Origin: Bufo bufo
Taxonomy: Eukaryota; Chordata; Amphibia; Anura; Bufonidae
Length of the DNA stretch: 64,000 bases
Assembly (NCBI RefSeq): GCF_905171765.1
Contig: NC_053390.1
Coordinates: forward strand, 302,940,622-303,004,621
Direction: 5' to 3'
A program made the translations under genes and the position numbers. Positions 11,335-22,989 of the stretch are shown piece after piece; position 1 is the first letter of the stretch; every line of letters begins with the position of its first letter. A model generated the notes under the pieces. The model saw nothing but the letters and a program-made list of their open reading frames with translations, ran no database searches and was not told the origin of the DNA.

Positions 11335-13515
11335 TTTTGAGAATGGCAAATTTGGGAATGCTTTTTCAACCCAGAACAAAAAGTCTGCTTTTACGGTCAC
11401 TACAAATAACTTGACCAGCTAAAACTGTGCAGATTTGGTTGAATAGAGATGTGAGACCTGTTTTTTTTTGCTCTGTGTGACAGTTATAGGTTTAATCACA
11501 GAATGACACTTCTATCAGCACGCTAGCGTGTGTCTTAGGTTTTTCTGAATGACACTATCAATACCTTTAATGTAAGATTTTCTTTTTGGGATAGATTTCA
11601 AGTAGGCCTCAAATACCACAAACTAGTTATTTTCAGAATGGCAAATTTGGGAATGCTTTTTCAACCCAGAACAAAAAGTCTGCTTTTACGTTCAATACAA
11701 ATAACTTGACCAGCTAAAACTGTGCAGATTTGGTTGAATAGAGATGTGAGACCTGTTTTTTTTTGCGCTGTGTGACAGTTATAGGTTTAATCACAGAATG
11801 ACACTTCTATCAGCACGCTAGCGTGTGTCTTAGGTTTTTCTGAATGACACTATCAATACCTTCAATGTAAGATTTTCTTTTTGGGATAGATTTCAAGTAG
11901 GCCTCAAATACCACAAACTAGTTTTTTTCAGAATGGCAAATTTGGGAATGCTTTTTCAACCCAGAACAAAATGTCTGATTTTACGGTCACTACAAATAAC
12001 TTGACCAGCTAAAACTGTGCAGATTTGGTTGAATAGAGATGTGAGACCTGTTTATTTTTGCGCTGTGTGACAGTTATAGGTTTAATCACAGAATGACACT
12101 TCTATCAGCACGCTAGCGTGTGTCTTAGATTTTTCTGAATGACACTATCAATACCTTCAATGTAAGATTTTCTTTTTGGGATAGATTTCAAGTAGGCCTC
12201 AAATACCACAAACTAGTTATTTTCAGAATGGCAAATTTGGGAATGCTTTTTCAACCCAGAACAAAAAGTCTGCTTTTACGGTCACTACAAATAACTTGAC
12301 CAGCTAAAACTGTGCAGATTTGGTTGAATAGAGATGTGAGACCTGTTTTTTTTTGCTCTGTGTGACAGTTATAGGTTTAATCACAGAATGACACTTCTAT
12401 CAGCACGCTAGCGTGTGTCTTAGGTTTTTCTGAATGACACTATCAATACCTTTAATGTAAGATTTTCTTTTTGGGATAGATTTCAAGTAGGCCTCAAATA
12501 CCACAAACTAGTTATTTTCAGATTGGCAAATTTGGGAATGCTTTTTCAACCCAGAACAAAAAGTCTGCTTTTACGGTCACTACAAATAACTTGACCAGCT
12601 AAAACTGTGCAGATTTGGTTGAATAGAGATGTGAGACCTGTTTTTTTTTGCGCTGTGTGACAGTTATAGGTTTAATCACAGAATGACACTTCTATCAGCA
12701 CGCTAGCGTGTGTCTTAGGTTTTTCTGAATGACACTATCAATACCTTCAATGTAAGATTTTCTTTTTGGGATAGATTTCAAGTATGCCTCAAATACCACA
12801 AACTAGTTATTTTCAGAATGGCAAATTTGGGAATGCTTTTTCAACCCAGAACAAAAAGTCTGCTTTTACGGTCACTACAAATAACTTGACCAGCTAAAAC
12901 TGTGCAGATTTGGTTGAATAGAGATGTGAGACCTGTTTTTTTTTTGCGCTGTGTGAGAGTTATAGGTTTAATCACAGAATGACACTTCTATCAGCACGCT
13001 AGCGTGTGTCTTAGGTTTTTCTGAATGACACTATCAATACATTCAATGTAAGATTTTCTTTTTGGGATAGATTTCAAGTAGGCCTCAAATACCACAAACT
13101 AGTTATTTTCAGAATGGCAAATTTGGGAATGCTTTTTCAACCCAGAACAAAAAGTCTGCTTTTACGGTCACTAAAAATAACTTGACCAGCTAAAACTGTG
13201 CAGATTTGGTTGAATAGAGATGTGAGACCTGTTTTTTTTTGCGCTGTGTGACAGTTATAGTTTTAATCACAGAATGACACTTCTATCAGCACGCTAGCGT
13301 GTGTCTTAGGTTTTTCTGAATGACACTATCAATACCTTCAATGTAAGATTTTCTTTTTGGGATAGATTTCAAGTAGGCCTCAAATACCACAAACTAGTTA
13401 TTTTCAGAATGGCAAATTTGGGAATGCTTTTTCAACCCAGAACAAAAAGTCTGCTTTTACGGTCACTACAAATAACTTGACCAGCTAAAACTGTGCAGAT
13501 TTGGTTGAATAGAAA
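11335..13515. repeat. ~295-bp tandem array upstream of the transposase, about 7 copies
   Basis: The phrase GAATGGCAAATTTGGGAATG returns near 11341, 11634, 11931, 12226, 12522, 12816, 13111 and 13406, a period of about 295 bp with very few differences. Each full unit contains the 12-bp palindrome CACGCTAGCGTG and a T run of varying length. It lies 5' of the transposase on its own strand, so it may be leader, intron or promoter-proximal DNA. Confidence 0.93.
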
Positions 13516-13544
13516 TGTCAGGTCTATTTTTTAGTCGCTGGGTG

Positions 13545-13850
13545 ACAGGCTCAACTTGCCCCTGATGTAATATATGGCCAAAAAATAACCACACTGTTGA
13601 TGGTTAAATACACTTGGGTGACACAGGCTCAGCCTGCACCAGATGTAGTATATGGCCAAAAAATAATCCGACTGTTGATGGTTAAATGCACTTGGGTGAC
13701 ACAGGCTCAGCCTGCACCAGATGTAGTATATGGCCAAAAAATAATCAGACTGTTGATGGTTAAATGCACTTGGGTGACACAGGCTCAGCCTGCAGCTGAT
13801 GTAGGATATAGCACAAAATAACCACACTATCGATGGTTAAATACACTTGG
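13545..13850. repeat. 78-bp tandem array, about 4 copies
   Basis: CACTTGGGTGACACAGG recurs at 13611, 13689 and 13767 with a diverged copy near 13845, a 78-bp period. As 78 is divisible by three, short frames stay open on both strands across it; these are not genes. Confidence 0.9.
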
Positions 13851-14104
13851 TGATAGCTCGTGCTGGCGCACCACAAGTCACAAAATGGCCGCCGATCACC
13901 CCAGAAAAAAAGTGATCTAAAAACGCTCTGGGCAGCCTCAAAAAAGTGAGCAAGTCAATAATAGCACTTCAATGATCCACAGCTGCAGATCGATCACAGA
14001 ATGAAGTCTTTTGGAGGAGTTAATCTGCCTAATCTCGCCCTAACGTCTCAGCTGCAACCTCTCCCTATACTGATCATAGCAGAGTGACGTGCGGCGCTAC
14101 GTGA

Positions 14105-14235
14105 CTCCAGCTTAAATAGAGGCTGGGTCACATGGTGCACTGGCCAATCACAGCCATGCCAATAGTAGGCATGGCTGTGATGGCCTCTTGGGCCAAGTAG
14201 TATGACGCTTGTTGATTGGCTGCTTTGCAGCCTTT
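14105..14235 (-). promoter_or_regulatory. Likely transposase promoter region of the hAT element
   Basis: Read on the - strand: a CCAAT box (AGCCAATCAA, about 14213-14222), a perfect inverted repeat with 12-bp arms CACAGCCATGCC at 14149-14179 that itself contains a CCAAT/ATTGG core, and a TATTTAA box at 14112-14118. The order CCAAT then TATA, located between the right end and the transposase, fits a promoter. No start site can be read from sequence alone. Confidence 0.45.
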
Positions 14236-14249
14236 CAAAAAGCGCCAAG

Positions 14250-14367
14250 AAAGCGCCGAACACCGAACCCGGACTTTTACGAAAATGTTCGGGTTCGGGT
14301 CCGTGTCACGGACACCCCAAAATTCGGTACGAACCCGAACTATGCAGTTCGGGTTCGCTCATCCCTA
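14250..14367. repeat. hAT right terminal and subterminal inverted repeats
   Basis: Ends with GTTCGCTCATCCCTA, the inverted partner of the left end, preceded by several GTTCGGG/CCCGAAC motifs, then the 8-bp duplication CTTATCAG at 14368-14375. Confidence 0.8.
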
Positions 14368-14375
14368 CTTATCAG

Positions 14376-15830
14376 CCATTGAGTGGTGAAGTGGGAAAAT
14401 TACAGCCCTTTTTGGCGTGTATTAGTGGCAAAAAAAAAGTATTATTTGCCGTTCACGTCCGCAGTTATATGTTCTATAGCCCTTATTGGCGTGTATTAGT
14501 AGGGAAAAAGAAAAAGGGCTTATTAGCCATTGTGTGGTGAAGTGAGAAAATTACAGCCCTTTTAGCGTGTATTAGTGGCAAAAAAAATATTATTTGCCAT
14601 TCACGGCCACAGTTATATGTTCTAAAGTCTTTTTTTGTTGTGTATTAGTGGGGAAAAATAAAAAGGGCTTATTAGCCGCTGTGTGGTGAAGTGAGAAAAT
14701 TATAGCCCTTTTTGGCTTGTATTAGTGCCAAAAAACAATATTATTTGCCGTTTACGGCCGCAGTTATATGCTCTAAAGCCCTTTTTTGGCACGTATTAGT
14801 GGGGAAAAAGAAAAAGGGCTTATTAGCCTTTGTGTGTTGAAGTGAGAAAATTAAAGACCCTTTTGGCGTATATTAGTGGGGAAAAAGGGCTTATTAGCCG
14901 TTGTGTTGTAAAGTGAGAAAATTAAAGCCCTTTTTGGCGTTGATTAGTTACAAAAAAAAGGTATTATTTGCCGCTCACGACCGCAGTTATATGTTCTAAA
15001 GTTCTTTTTGGCGTGTATTAGTGGGGGAAAAGAAAAAGGGCTTATTAGTGACAAAAAAATAATATTATTTGCCATTCAGGGGTGAAGTTCCATTGCACTA
15101 CAGCCATTTACGAGGTGTATTAATAGGATAGATACATACGTCCTATTAGCCGTTCTGCAGTGAATTGTGATTGTTATATTTATTCTTTTGGGGTGTATTA
15201 ATAGGAAAAAGAATACGTCTTATCAGCTGGTCTGCAGTGAACCAACATTTTAATACAGCCATTGTTGGGGTGTATTAATGGGAAAAATAAATACGTGTTA
15301 TTAGCCTTCTGTGGTGAATTAAGATTGTCCTACAGACATTGTTGTGCTGTATTAATAGCAAAAAAAAGTACGTGTTATTAGCCATTCTGCAGTGAATTTA
15401 CATTGTCATACAGACATTGTTGTGCTGTATTAATAGCAAAAAAAAGTACGGTTATTAGCCATTCTGCAGTGAATTTACATTGTCATACAGACATTGCTGC
15501 ACTGTATTAATAGCAAAAATAAGTATGTGTTATTAGCTGTTCTGTGGTGAATTTACATTGTCATGCAGACATTGTTGCGCTGTATTAATAGGAAAAATAA
15601 GTATATGTTATTAGCCGTTCTGCGGTGAATTTACATTGTCATTCCGTTGTGAAATTTGTTTGTGATACACCTTTTTTTGGAAAATTGGTCAGTGAATGTA
15701 GACATTCTTCTGTAGGGACTGAGTAATTGCGCTAATTAGCCATTCAGTGGTAAAAAAAAATTGTGATATAGCCTTTTTTGGGAAAATTGGTCAATGAATG
15801 TAGACTTTCTTCTGTAGGGACTGTGATGGA
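14376..15830 (+). repeat. Subterminal repeat series of the old hAT, right of the nested element
   Basis: Continues the series seen at 4300-5143 (TTAGCC, GTGTATTAGTGG, TTTGCCGTTCACGGCCGCAG). From about 15060 it changes to related units of about 105 bp with GAATTTACATTGTCATACAG and CTGTATTAATAGC. Copies are diverged, much older than those in the nested hAT. Confidence 0.75.
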
Positions 15831-15831
15831 T

Positions 15832-16480
15832 TAGCTCTTGTTTCGGGGTCATTCTCACAATTATCTTCAGGACACCAGGTTCAAAGTCCAAACAATGCAT
15901 TTATTGTGGCACACCAGCAAAAATAGAACAACAAAACAATAATAAATAAACACCTTGCCCTTCTGGGCTCTGCCTAAACACAGTCATTCCTGACTCACCT
16001 AAAGCACCGTTCACACACGGTCATCTCATGCGGCTTTTCCAGCCAATCAGTCCAGGTGATCCTTCAACACCTTTTGGGGGATTGTGGCCCAGTAGTCCTC
16101 CTGACTCTGGCCTCGTGACCCTTGTTCCCAGGTGTCACGACGTCCCCCAACGTCCCGGCTAACACCTAGCCCCATGGCCCCTCAGCCAGCCTGGCTGAGA
16201 CCACTCGTACAGAGCCTACAGCAGGACTCTGTTTCACAAAGACTCTCTCTCCTTGACTGACAGTCTGGGCTGGGCTCTCATCCCAGATGTATGCTCACTT
16301 GCTTACGTAGTGACAGACGAATTGTCAGAGGGATAACTTCTGGCTCTCCTCCTTGTTGGACCCTTGCTACCAGTCCAAAAATGTTTACACCCTCTGAGAG
16401 GAAGGACAAACTAAACTACTATAGAGACATCCTATGTATTCAGTTGGCCGCTGCCTATCTGCGCCATTGTCCATTCTCTT
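15832..16480. other. Unassigned insertion, possibly LTR-like
   Basis: Sequence unlike the flanking hAT repeats. It starts TGTGATGGATTAG directly after the repeat series and contains AATAAA-like motifs (about 15940-15955). I could not find a matching end or target duplication. No coding region is supported. Confidence 0.3.
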
Positions 16481-16860
16481 GCAGGTCTGACCGGGGGGCC
16501 TTCTGCGCTCACGTTCATCTGTCATGGCTGCTGTGGCGGGGGGGGGTGGTAGGAGCAGTTCCAGCTCCATCAGCAGCAACTTGAGTCTAGAGTCGCTGAT
16601 GAGCAGCTTTCTTCACCCGCCTAGTGAGTATCAGCAGCAGCAACTAGACCTGGATCAGGACCTGAACCAGCAGGTGGTGGCATACTTGGACAGCACCCTG
16701 CCCCCTGCCACATTGAAGATCCACTGGACTGCTGGGCAGCCAAACTGGATTTGTGCCCAGCCAGTAGCATGACATCAAAGCGGGTGTTTAGTGCGGCGGG
16801 GGCCATAGTTAAACCAAGAAGACCTAGTTTGTCCACCTAAAATGTGTAGCGACCTTTGTC
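16481..16860 (+). pseudogene. C-terminal relic of an old hAT transposase
   Basis: A + frame from about 16524 (Ser-rich, then Gln-rich, then a stretch ending NWICAQP) stops at 16770. A shifted frame just downstream encodes KRVFSAAGAIVKPRRPSLST, which is the hAT dimerisation block, and then stops. The catalytic core is absent. The orientation agrees with the left end at 4012, so this is probably what is left of the old element's own transposase. It cannot be functional. Confidence 0.6.
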
Positions 16861-17869
16861 AAGATGAATCAGGCACGGATCAGCCAGGATTTCCACCCAC
16901 CAATGTCTGATGCATCAGACCAGATCATCCATGGTGCTTCACTAACACTTTGACAAAAGAGACCGGTTTCTTCTGGCTACCTTCCTCAGCTAATATTCTG
17001 ATGCTGCCACCCACCTGATGCCACACATCTGATGCCGAGTGCTCCTTCTTTCACCCACCATCTTTAGCTGGTACTGGTATTGCCACCCATCTCCCCACTC
17101 TGTCAACGGGTCATTCTGTGGTCTCCTGATGCCGCTGCCACCTCACCACTCAGGTCTCCTGATGCTCCTGCTGCTACCTCCACACTGTAATTGTTCCACT
17201 CTGTGATCAGATATTGATGACCTATTCTAAGGATAGGTCATCAATGTCAGGAGCCTGGAAAACCCTTTTAATGTTACTATAGTACAAGCTAAATACAGTC
17301 TATCTTTCCAATAATTTTTTTAAATATTATCCTAATGTATGTAAAATGAAACCATTTTGCAATAGGTCTTGATAAAAGAAAAAAACTCATTACTTGTGTC
17401 TCCAACTTCTTTGCAAACCTATGTGTCTCCATGGTTACAGACAACCCATAAATGCCGATCTTGACCCTCTAGTCATACTTTGTTTTATCTGTCATTTATA
17501 TCTGGCTAACCTACTGAATGTAAGTAGAGGACGTACCAAAGGGACTATGGTTGCAGACTCTGCAGGGTTTGTAAACGTAAGAAACTTCTTACCAAAACCA
17601 ATTGCAAAGTCGGTTCACTCATTATTACTGATGCAGTGGACATAAAAAAAAGTTTGCAAAGGTTAACCTAGCCTTTATAGCAGCTATACAACTATCAAAA
17701 TTGTACCATTTAGATAAGAAGGAACAAAGAATGCAATACCCCAGACACAAACTTTATGATTTACTTGTAATCATGAGCAGAGCACTTCATCTTCTAAAAG
17801 GTATTGGTGGCTGAGGATACATCCCCTTTAAAGGGGGCCATGTACATGATAGATAAAGTTGATTAACCA
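16861..17869. other. No gene seen; contains a 33-bp palindrome
   Basis: Mostly low-information sequence with CACCCACC-type phrases after the hAT relic. ATTGATGACCTAT and its inverse ATAGGTCATCAAT form a hairpin with a 7-nt loop at 17213-17245, a motif common in frog MITEs (known only from general knowledge). Confidence 0.5.
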
Positions 17870-18390
17870 ATTCAGGACCTCTGCCGTACATGTAAGAAAA
17901 AAGTCTGATCTTTAAAGATGGTGCCTTTTCACGCGCTTAGCAGGCACCATAACTGCCAAGTTTCTGCTGTCTTAAACAGCAAGGGCTAATGTCTGTGATT
18001 GGTGGTAATGACGAATGCTGACATTTAACCCCTCAGGTGCCAAGGTCAAATTGTGACCATGGCATCTGAGAGCTTTAAAGCTGGAGGCTGCACACTTCCC
18101 AGCCCACAAAGCCTTCTACAGGTGGAGGTCAGGGAATGAATCCTGTACTCATAACAGTCCTTAGCCTGTGGCTTCCAAGTTGATTACTGGAATATTCCAA
18201 TTCAGACCTGCAGGTGTCAGCACTGCATTGGAATATACTGAATTCTGTATTCTGTAATAGATAGAAATAGATCACAGAATACAAGTAGCAATCTAATGAT
18301 AGTCATCTGCGGTGACTTAAAAAAGTAATTAAAAAGTAAAAAAAAAAATATAAAAGTTCAAATGACCCCCCTTTCCCTAGAATAGAAAAA

Positions 18391-18449
<59 letters not shown>

Positions 18450-19010
18450 TAAGGTATCACTGCATAATAGGCATCTGAAAATGCCCATACATTTAAAAAA
18501 CTAAAACATTTAATGCAGTGTATATAATATAAAGGGAAGAAATCTCAATGGCCACCTCCCAAAAAGTGATTAAAAAGTCATATACTCCAAAATGGTATCT
18601 ATAAAAACTTCAGATCATCCTGAAATTTTTTTTCAAAAGATTTTCTTTTTTCAGTATTAAAATACAAGAAAAACTATATAAATATGATATTGTTGTAATC
18701 ATACTGACCTGGAGCATGAAGGTAACAGGTCAGTTTTACAGCATAGGGAATGCCATAAAAGCAAAACCATGACACTGTGGAAGAATTTTATTTTATTTTT
18801 TTAAATTCCACCCACTTTGGAATTTTGTTTCCCACTTTCCACTACATTGTATGCAACAGTAAATGATGTCATTAAAAAGTACTACTTGTCCTGCAAAGAA
18901 CAAGCCCTCACAAGGGTATGTGAACAGAAATTTATGGCTCAAGGAAGGCAGGGAGTAAAAAAGTGAAAACGCAAAACTGGAAAATTGCAAAGTCCTGGAA
19001 GGGTAAAAAA
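17870..19010. mobile_element. Degenerate DNA-element-like repeat
   Basis: The left boundary TTAACCAATTCAGGAC and the right boundary, read inverted as TTTACCCTTCCAGGAC, form imperfect terminal inverted repeats. Internal phrases (AAAGTGATTAAAAAGTCATAT) are shared with 35600-36400. It contains a (TAA)n microsatellite. Superfamily unknown. Confidence 0.35.
18393..18449. repeat. (TAA)n microsatellite
   Basis: Uninterrupted AAT triplets, about 19 units. Confidence 0.95.
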
Positions 19011-20244
19011 TGGACAGTTTCAGCTAAAACAAACATGGATGAAATTTAACAAGAAACCTTCATTTAACTGCCAATGACAGAATGAAAAAAAGTCGACCAT
19101 CTGATGATCAACTGAGTCAAGAAATGTTCTTTCCATGAAAGGATGATCCCAGATAAATCCCAGAAAGATTGTTCACCCTTTATCCGTGTCACTGAACATG
19201 TATAGGAAATTTGAACTACTGTAACAATAGGTGCTAAAACGGGTATGGCTATGTCGATGTAACAATAGTTGTGCATTCAACAGTTGTTCAACTATCAACC
19301 TACTTCTATTTTCTTATTTCATTCGTAAGGCCACCTTTAATTTAAATGTCACCTCTAGTACAAGTATAATCTGACAATGTCGTCCGATCATGTGGTCAGC
19401 TCATATGGTGCATCTAGAAAGGGGTTCAAAATTAAAGTGTCACTAACTTTTCAAAAATGTCATACAGACATATTAAAACTTTTGATCGGTGGGGAGGGGA
19501 GAGAAGCACATACATATTGCAATCTCACCAATCAAAACTTTTGATAGGCCTCTATGACACTTTGGGGGAGATCCGCCAGTCTTTATCTCCCTGCACTGGC
19601 GTGAGAGGTGCCTACTTTATTAAGAGGCAGAAACCTCTTAAAAAATCAGGGGCATTTATGCCCTGCCGTGCACCAGAAACTGAAGCCTACACCAGCTACA
19701 GGTTGACGTAGATTCTAGCTATAACTTCCGCCACTTGTGCTAAGACCTTTTCTTGCCACATCGGAAGTGTCAAGAAGCCTAAAAAGTTGCAAATTTTAGC
19801 AAAAATGTACGACTTTTTACACCACAATAGTGGCGTAATTAACTTAATAAGTGTCCCTCTTTAAGTTATTTTAGAAGTAACAATGCTTGTTGTTTATTAT
19901 TTTAATACATTAAAAAGCATTTTTTTTGCATTAAATGTTGTGCTTGCAGTAACTAGTACAATAAAAAATGAGGTGAGCATGAAACTGTAGAGGCAAAGGA
20001 TCTTTCTGCATCACTGCTCATGGTTCCATGTGAATAATCACGTTTGTTCAGTTGTAGAAATATCTATAATTGTGGTGTGTTCAGCTGTAGCCTTCACTGT
20101 TTATAGCAGGAAAATGGCACAGCTGCATCCTGCTTTCAGTTTATATTATGAAGAAGTTGATGTTTCTTGAAAGACCGCTAGGTGTCATTATATACTAATC
20201 TAACAACTATTGTATATCTATTACTTTGTCAAGTACAGCCAGTA
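19011..20244. other. No gene seen; repeat fragments
   Basis: A stretch at about 19560-19860 resembles a decayed frog repeat (TTTATTAAGAGGCAGAAACC and similar). No supported coding region. Confidence 0.45.
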
Positions 20245-20247
20245 TTA

Positions 20248-20685
20248 TGCTACTTTCACACTAGCGTTAATATTTTCCAATATTGAGATCCGTCATAGGG
20301 TCTCAATACCGGAAAAAAAAACACTTCCATTTTGTCCCCATTCATTGTCAATGGGGACAAAACGTAACTGAACAGAACGGAATGCTCCAAAATTCCGTTC
20401 CCATAACCGAGAGCAAAACGCAGCATCCTGGGATGCGGAGCAAGACGGATCCAATGCAAGTCAATGGGGACGGATACATTTTCTCTGTCATAATCTGACA
20501 CAATAGAAAATGGATCCGCCCCCCATTGACTTTCAGTGGAGTTCATGATGGATCCGTCTTGGGTATGTTAAAGATAACACAACCAGATCAGTTAATAACG
20601 GATACAGATGGTTGTATTATCAGTAACGGAAGCGTTTTTGCTGAACCCTGCTGGATCCAGCAAAAACGCTAGTGTGAAAGTAGCC
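20248..20685. mobile_element. MITE with TTA target duplication (PIF/Harbinger-like)
   Basis: The left end GCTACTTTCACACTAGCGTT is repeated inverted at the right end. TTA flanks it at 20245-20247 and 20686-20688. The same terminal family occurs at 31792-32268. Non-coding interior rich in GGATCC and CAATGGGG phrases. Confidence 0.7.
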
Positions 20686-20688
20686 TTA

Positions 20689-21093
20689 TGTAAAGCTCTA
20701 TACATGCCCAAGAAAGTAAGCTGTGTCCCATTATTTGTTTCCAAAAATTACTCATAGATAGGAGTCTCAAATTTAGTGAGAAGAGGGTACCCTGAACGGA
20801 GATGTGGGTGTTTCAGTGGGCATTTCCATAAGGCTTCATGGGCTTCATGCACATGCCGTGTCCATATTTCAGTCCACAAACAGATCAGATCTGCAAAATA
20901 CAGATTACTTCCTTGTGAAGTTCACATTTTTCTCACTCCCATTAGTAAAAAGGATTATTCTTGTCCATCATATCGGCAATATGTGCTATAATTTGCTGAA
21001 CAGCCACACAGATCCGTAAAAAATATGGATGAGTAAAGAATAACCATGGCACTCACCAATAAAATCAGTCCTTTTTTAACAGTAGGTAGGCCG
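20689..21093. other. No gene seen
   Basis: Unassigned sequence between a MITE and a possible LTR. Confidence 0.5.
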
Positions 21094-22147
21094 TGCAATG
21101 AGCAGGACACTGGGTCAGTGGGGATGCTATGCAGTGGGTCAGTTTTATATGTGTATAAGTTTGTGACGCCAGTTGCAGCTTGCGCAGGTACTGTAGCAGG
21201 GCCCTTTAAGATGGTATGAGCTCACGTACCAGGTGAGGAATGCCAGAGGGGGATATTGTCTCTGTATAGTGTCAACGGTGTCTCCTACCTGTGGTACGGC
21301 TGGACTCCTCTATCCCGGCTCACATGCAACAAAATTGAGTGTGGTTAATAGAAGTAACTGAGGAATGATGGGATTCCACACAGATAATAGGGTCCAACTT
21401 GTCTTTACTTGGTGGTATGATATGCAGCTTTTAATCCATACAATGTACAGCAATAGTCTAGGGTCCCAGCAGGTTTTGGCAATATGTGGCAGGAATTTAT
21501 ATATATTCTGCATCTGATCATATGCCTAGAGAAACTGGCAGGTATCTATCTTCTGCTCTGTCTTTAGTCTGCTTAGTTTGGGTCTGACTAGCTGTTGAGG
21601 TAATTATCTTCTCTTTGTCTTAGGATCTTTACTTACAGGACTGCTCGCAGGGTGTGATGGTGGCTTCCTGGAGATCTGATAGTTCTGTGAAGGGCTGCTT
21701 TCTTGGTCCATCAGCTGAGGTAAGGAACTCAGGCTGGGAAGGTTGATCTTGGGCCTCAGCAGAGGCTTGGATCCTTGGTTGGGGTCCCTGTTTCTGGGAG
21801 CTCCTACTAACACAGCCACCCCAGCAGGGGGGTGGCTCACTCTGCCTAGAACTTTCCTTCCTCCCCCTGAAGTAGGATGTGGGAACATTCCACTCCTCCT
21901 CAGATAGGGGGAAGCTAGCCTGGAATGGTCTATTCTAGTCTATGTCTATTAACTAGCTATGGTCTACTTACATATTGCTGCCACCTGCTGGTGTACATTG
22001 AGAATTACAGCAAATTACATGAAACAGTCACAGTAAATCCATATAATACAAATGTAATGTCAGGTTACACAGGATATTAACACATTTACACTTTAACATC
22101 ATATAGCAGGGTGACAGAGTTTTAGTGACATACTCTGGGATGTTACA
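21094..22147. mobile_element. Possible solo LTR (about 1.05 kb)
   Basis: Begins TG and ends CA (ATGTTACA), with GCCG on both sides (21090-21093 and 22148-22151). Read on the - strand it starts TGTAACATCCCAGAG, an LTR-like start. A 4-bp duplication is weak evidence. No coding region is supported inside. Confidence 0.35.
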
Positions 22148-22544
22148 GCCGGCCATACCTGTCTAGTACTGTCTCCCTGCATCGGGCATGTAATCCAATA
22201 AGACAAATTTTCAGATCGGGGTGAGTGCCGTGGAATACATTCTTTTTCATGTTGAAACTTTTTTAACAACAGTCCATAAAATACAGTAGGGCTCAGAGGC
22301 ATGTGAAAAAGTTCAAACAAAGATTTGCCGCCTCCAGTATTATATCATCAATACAAATTTATTAAAAATGAGAAAACAAGTTTAAAGAGAGTATTTATAC
22401 ACAACACTACATAGGAATAGTGAGGTAGATGAGTGTGAAAGTTTTATGTCCACCTGATATATATCCAGTACATGAATTTAAAGAACTCAGGAGGTCTGAT
22501 AGGTGAATTCCTTAAGAGATGTAGAAGGACATAAATTCATTTAG

Positions 22545-22910
22545 TAACATAGTACATAAGGCCGAAAAAAGACCTTTGTCCATCCAGTTCGGCCTGTCAT
22601 CCTGCAAGTTGATCCAGAGGAAGGCAAAAAAAAAACCTGTGAGATAGAAGCCAATTTTCCCCACTTTAGGGGAATAAAAAATTCCCTCCCGACTCCAATC
22701 AGGCAATCAGAATAACTCCCTGGATCAATGACCCCTCTCTAGTAGCTATAGCCTGTAATATTATTACACTCCAGAAATACATCCAGGCCCCTCTTGAATT
22801 CCTTTATTGTACTCACCATCACCACCTCCTCAGGCAGAGAGTTCCATAGTCACACTGCTCTGACCGTAAAGAATCCTCTTCTATGTTTGTGTACAAACCT
22901 TCTTTCCTCC
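22545..22910 (-). mobile_element. CR1-like LINE 3' end
   Basis: Read on the - strand it holds the end of ORF2 (about 22760-22905: NSLPEEVV-like, then a Glu-Phe-rich stretch) and the 3' untranslated tail ending with GGCCTTATGTACTATG. 5'-truncated, as usual for CR1. A second, shorter copy of the same tail lies at 25195-25380. Confidence 0.65.
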
Positions 22911-22989
22911 TGATCTGAATGTGTCAAAGGTCTGCATTAGCTTATACTCCCAGACTATCTTGTCCTTTTTAGATTTGAAATTCCCTTTT

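Larger units (their letters stand above)
5144..14367 (-). mobile_element. Complete 9.2 kb hAT DNA transposon, nested in an older hAT
   Basis: The left end TAGAGTTGAGCGAAC and the right end, read inward on the other strand as TAGGGATGAGCGAAC, are terminal inverted repeats. The octamer CTTATCAG occurs directly outside both ends (5136-5143 and 14368-14375), the 8-bp duplication typical of hAT. Removing the element and one duplicate joins the host repeat unit cleanly. Inside, on the - strand, lie a promoter-like region, a 78-bp array, a ~295-bp array, an open transposase frame and a 141-bp array downstream of it. Length is well above usual autonomous hAT elements (about 3-5 kb), the excess being the arrays. 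The exact TSD and open frame suggest recent activity. Confidence 0.92.

Noticed and set aside
13531..13827. Repetitive frames on both strands
   Set aside because: By-product of the 78-bp array (26 codons per unit).
5441..15830. CRISPR array
   Set aside because: Repeats are contiguous or nearly so, with no unique spacers, and the genome is eukaryotic.
15832..16480. Definite solo LTR
   Set aside because: A TG start is present but no matching CA end with a target duplication could be found, so only an unassigned insertion is reported.
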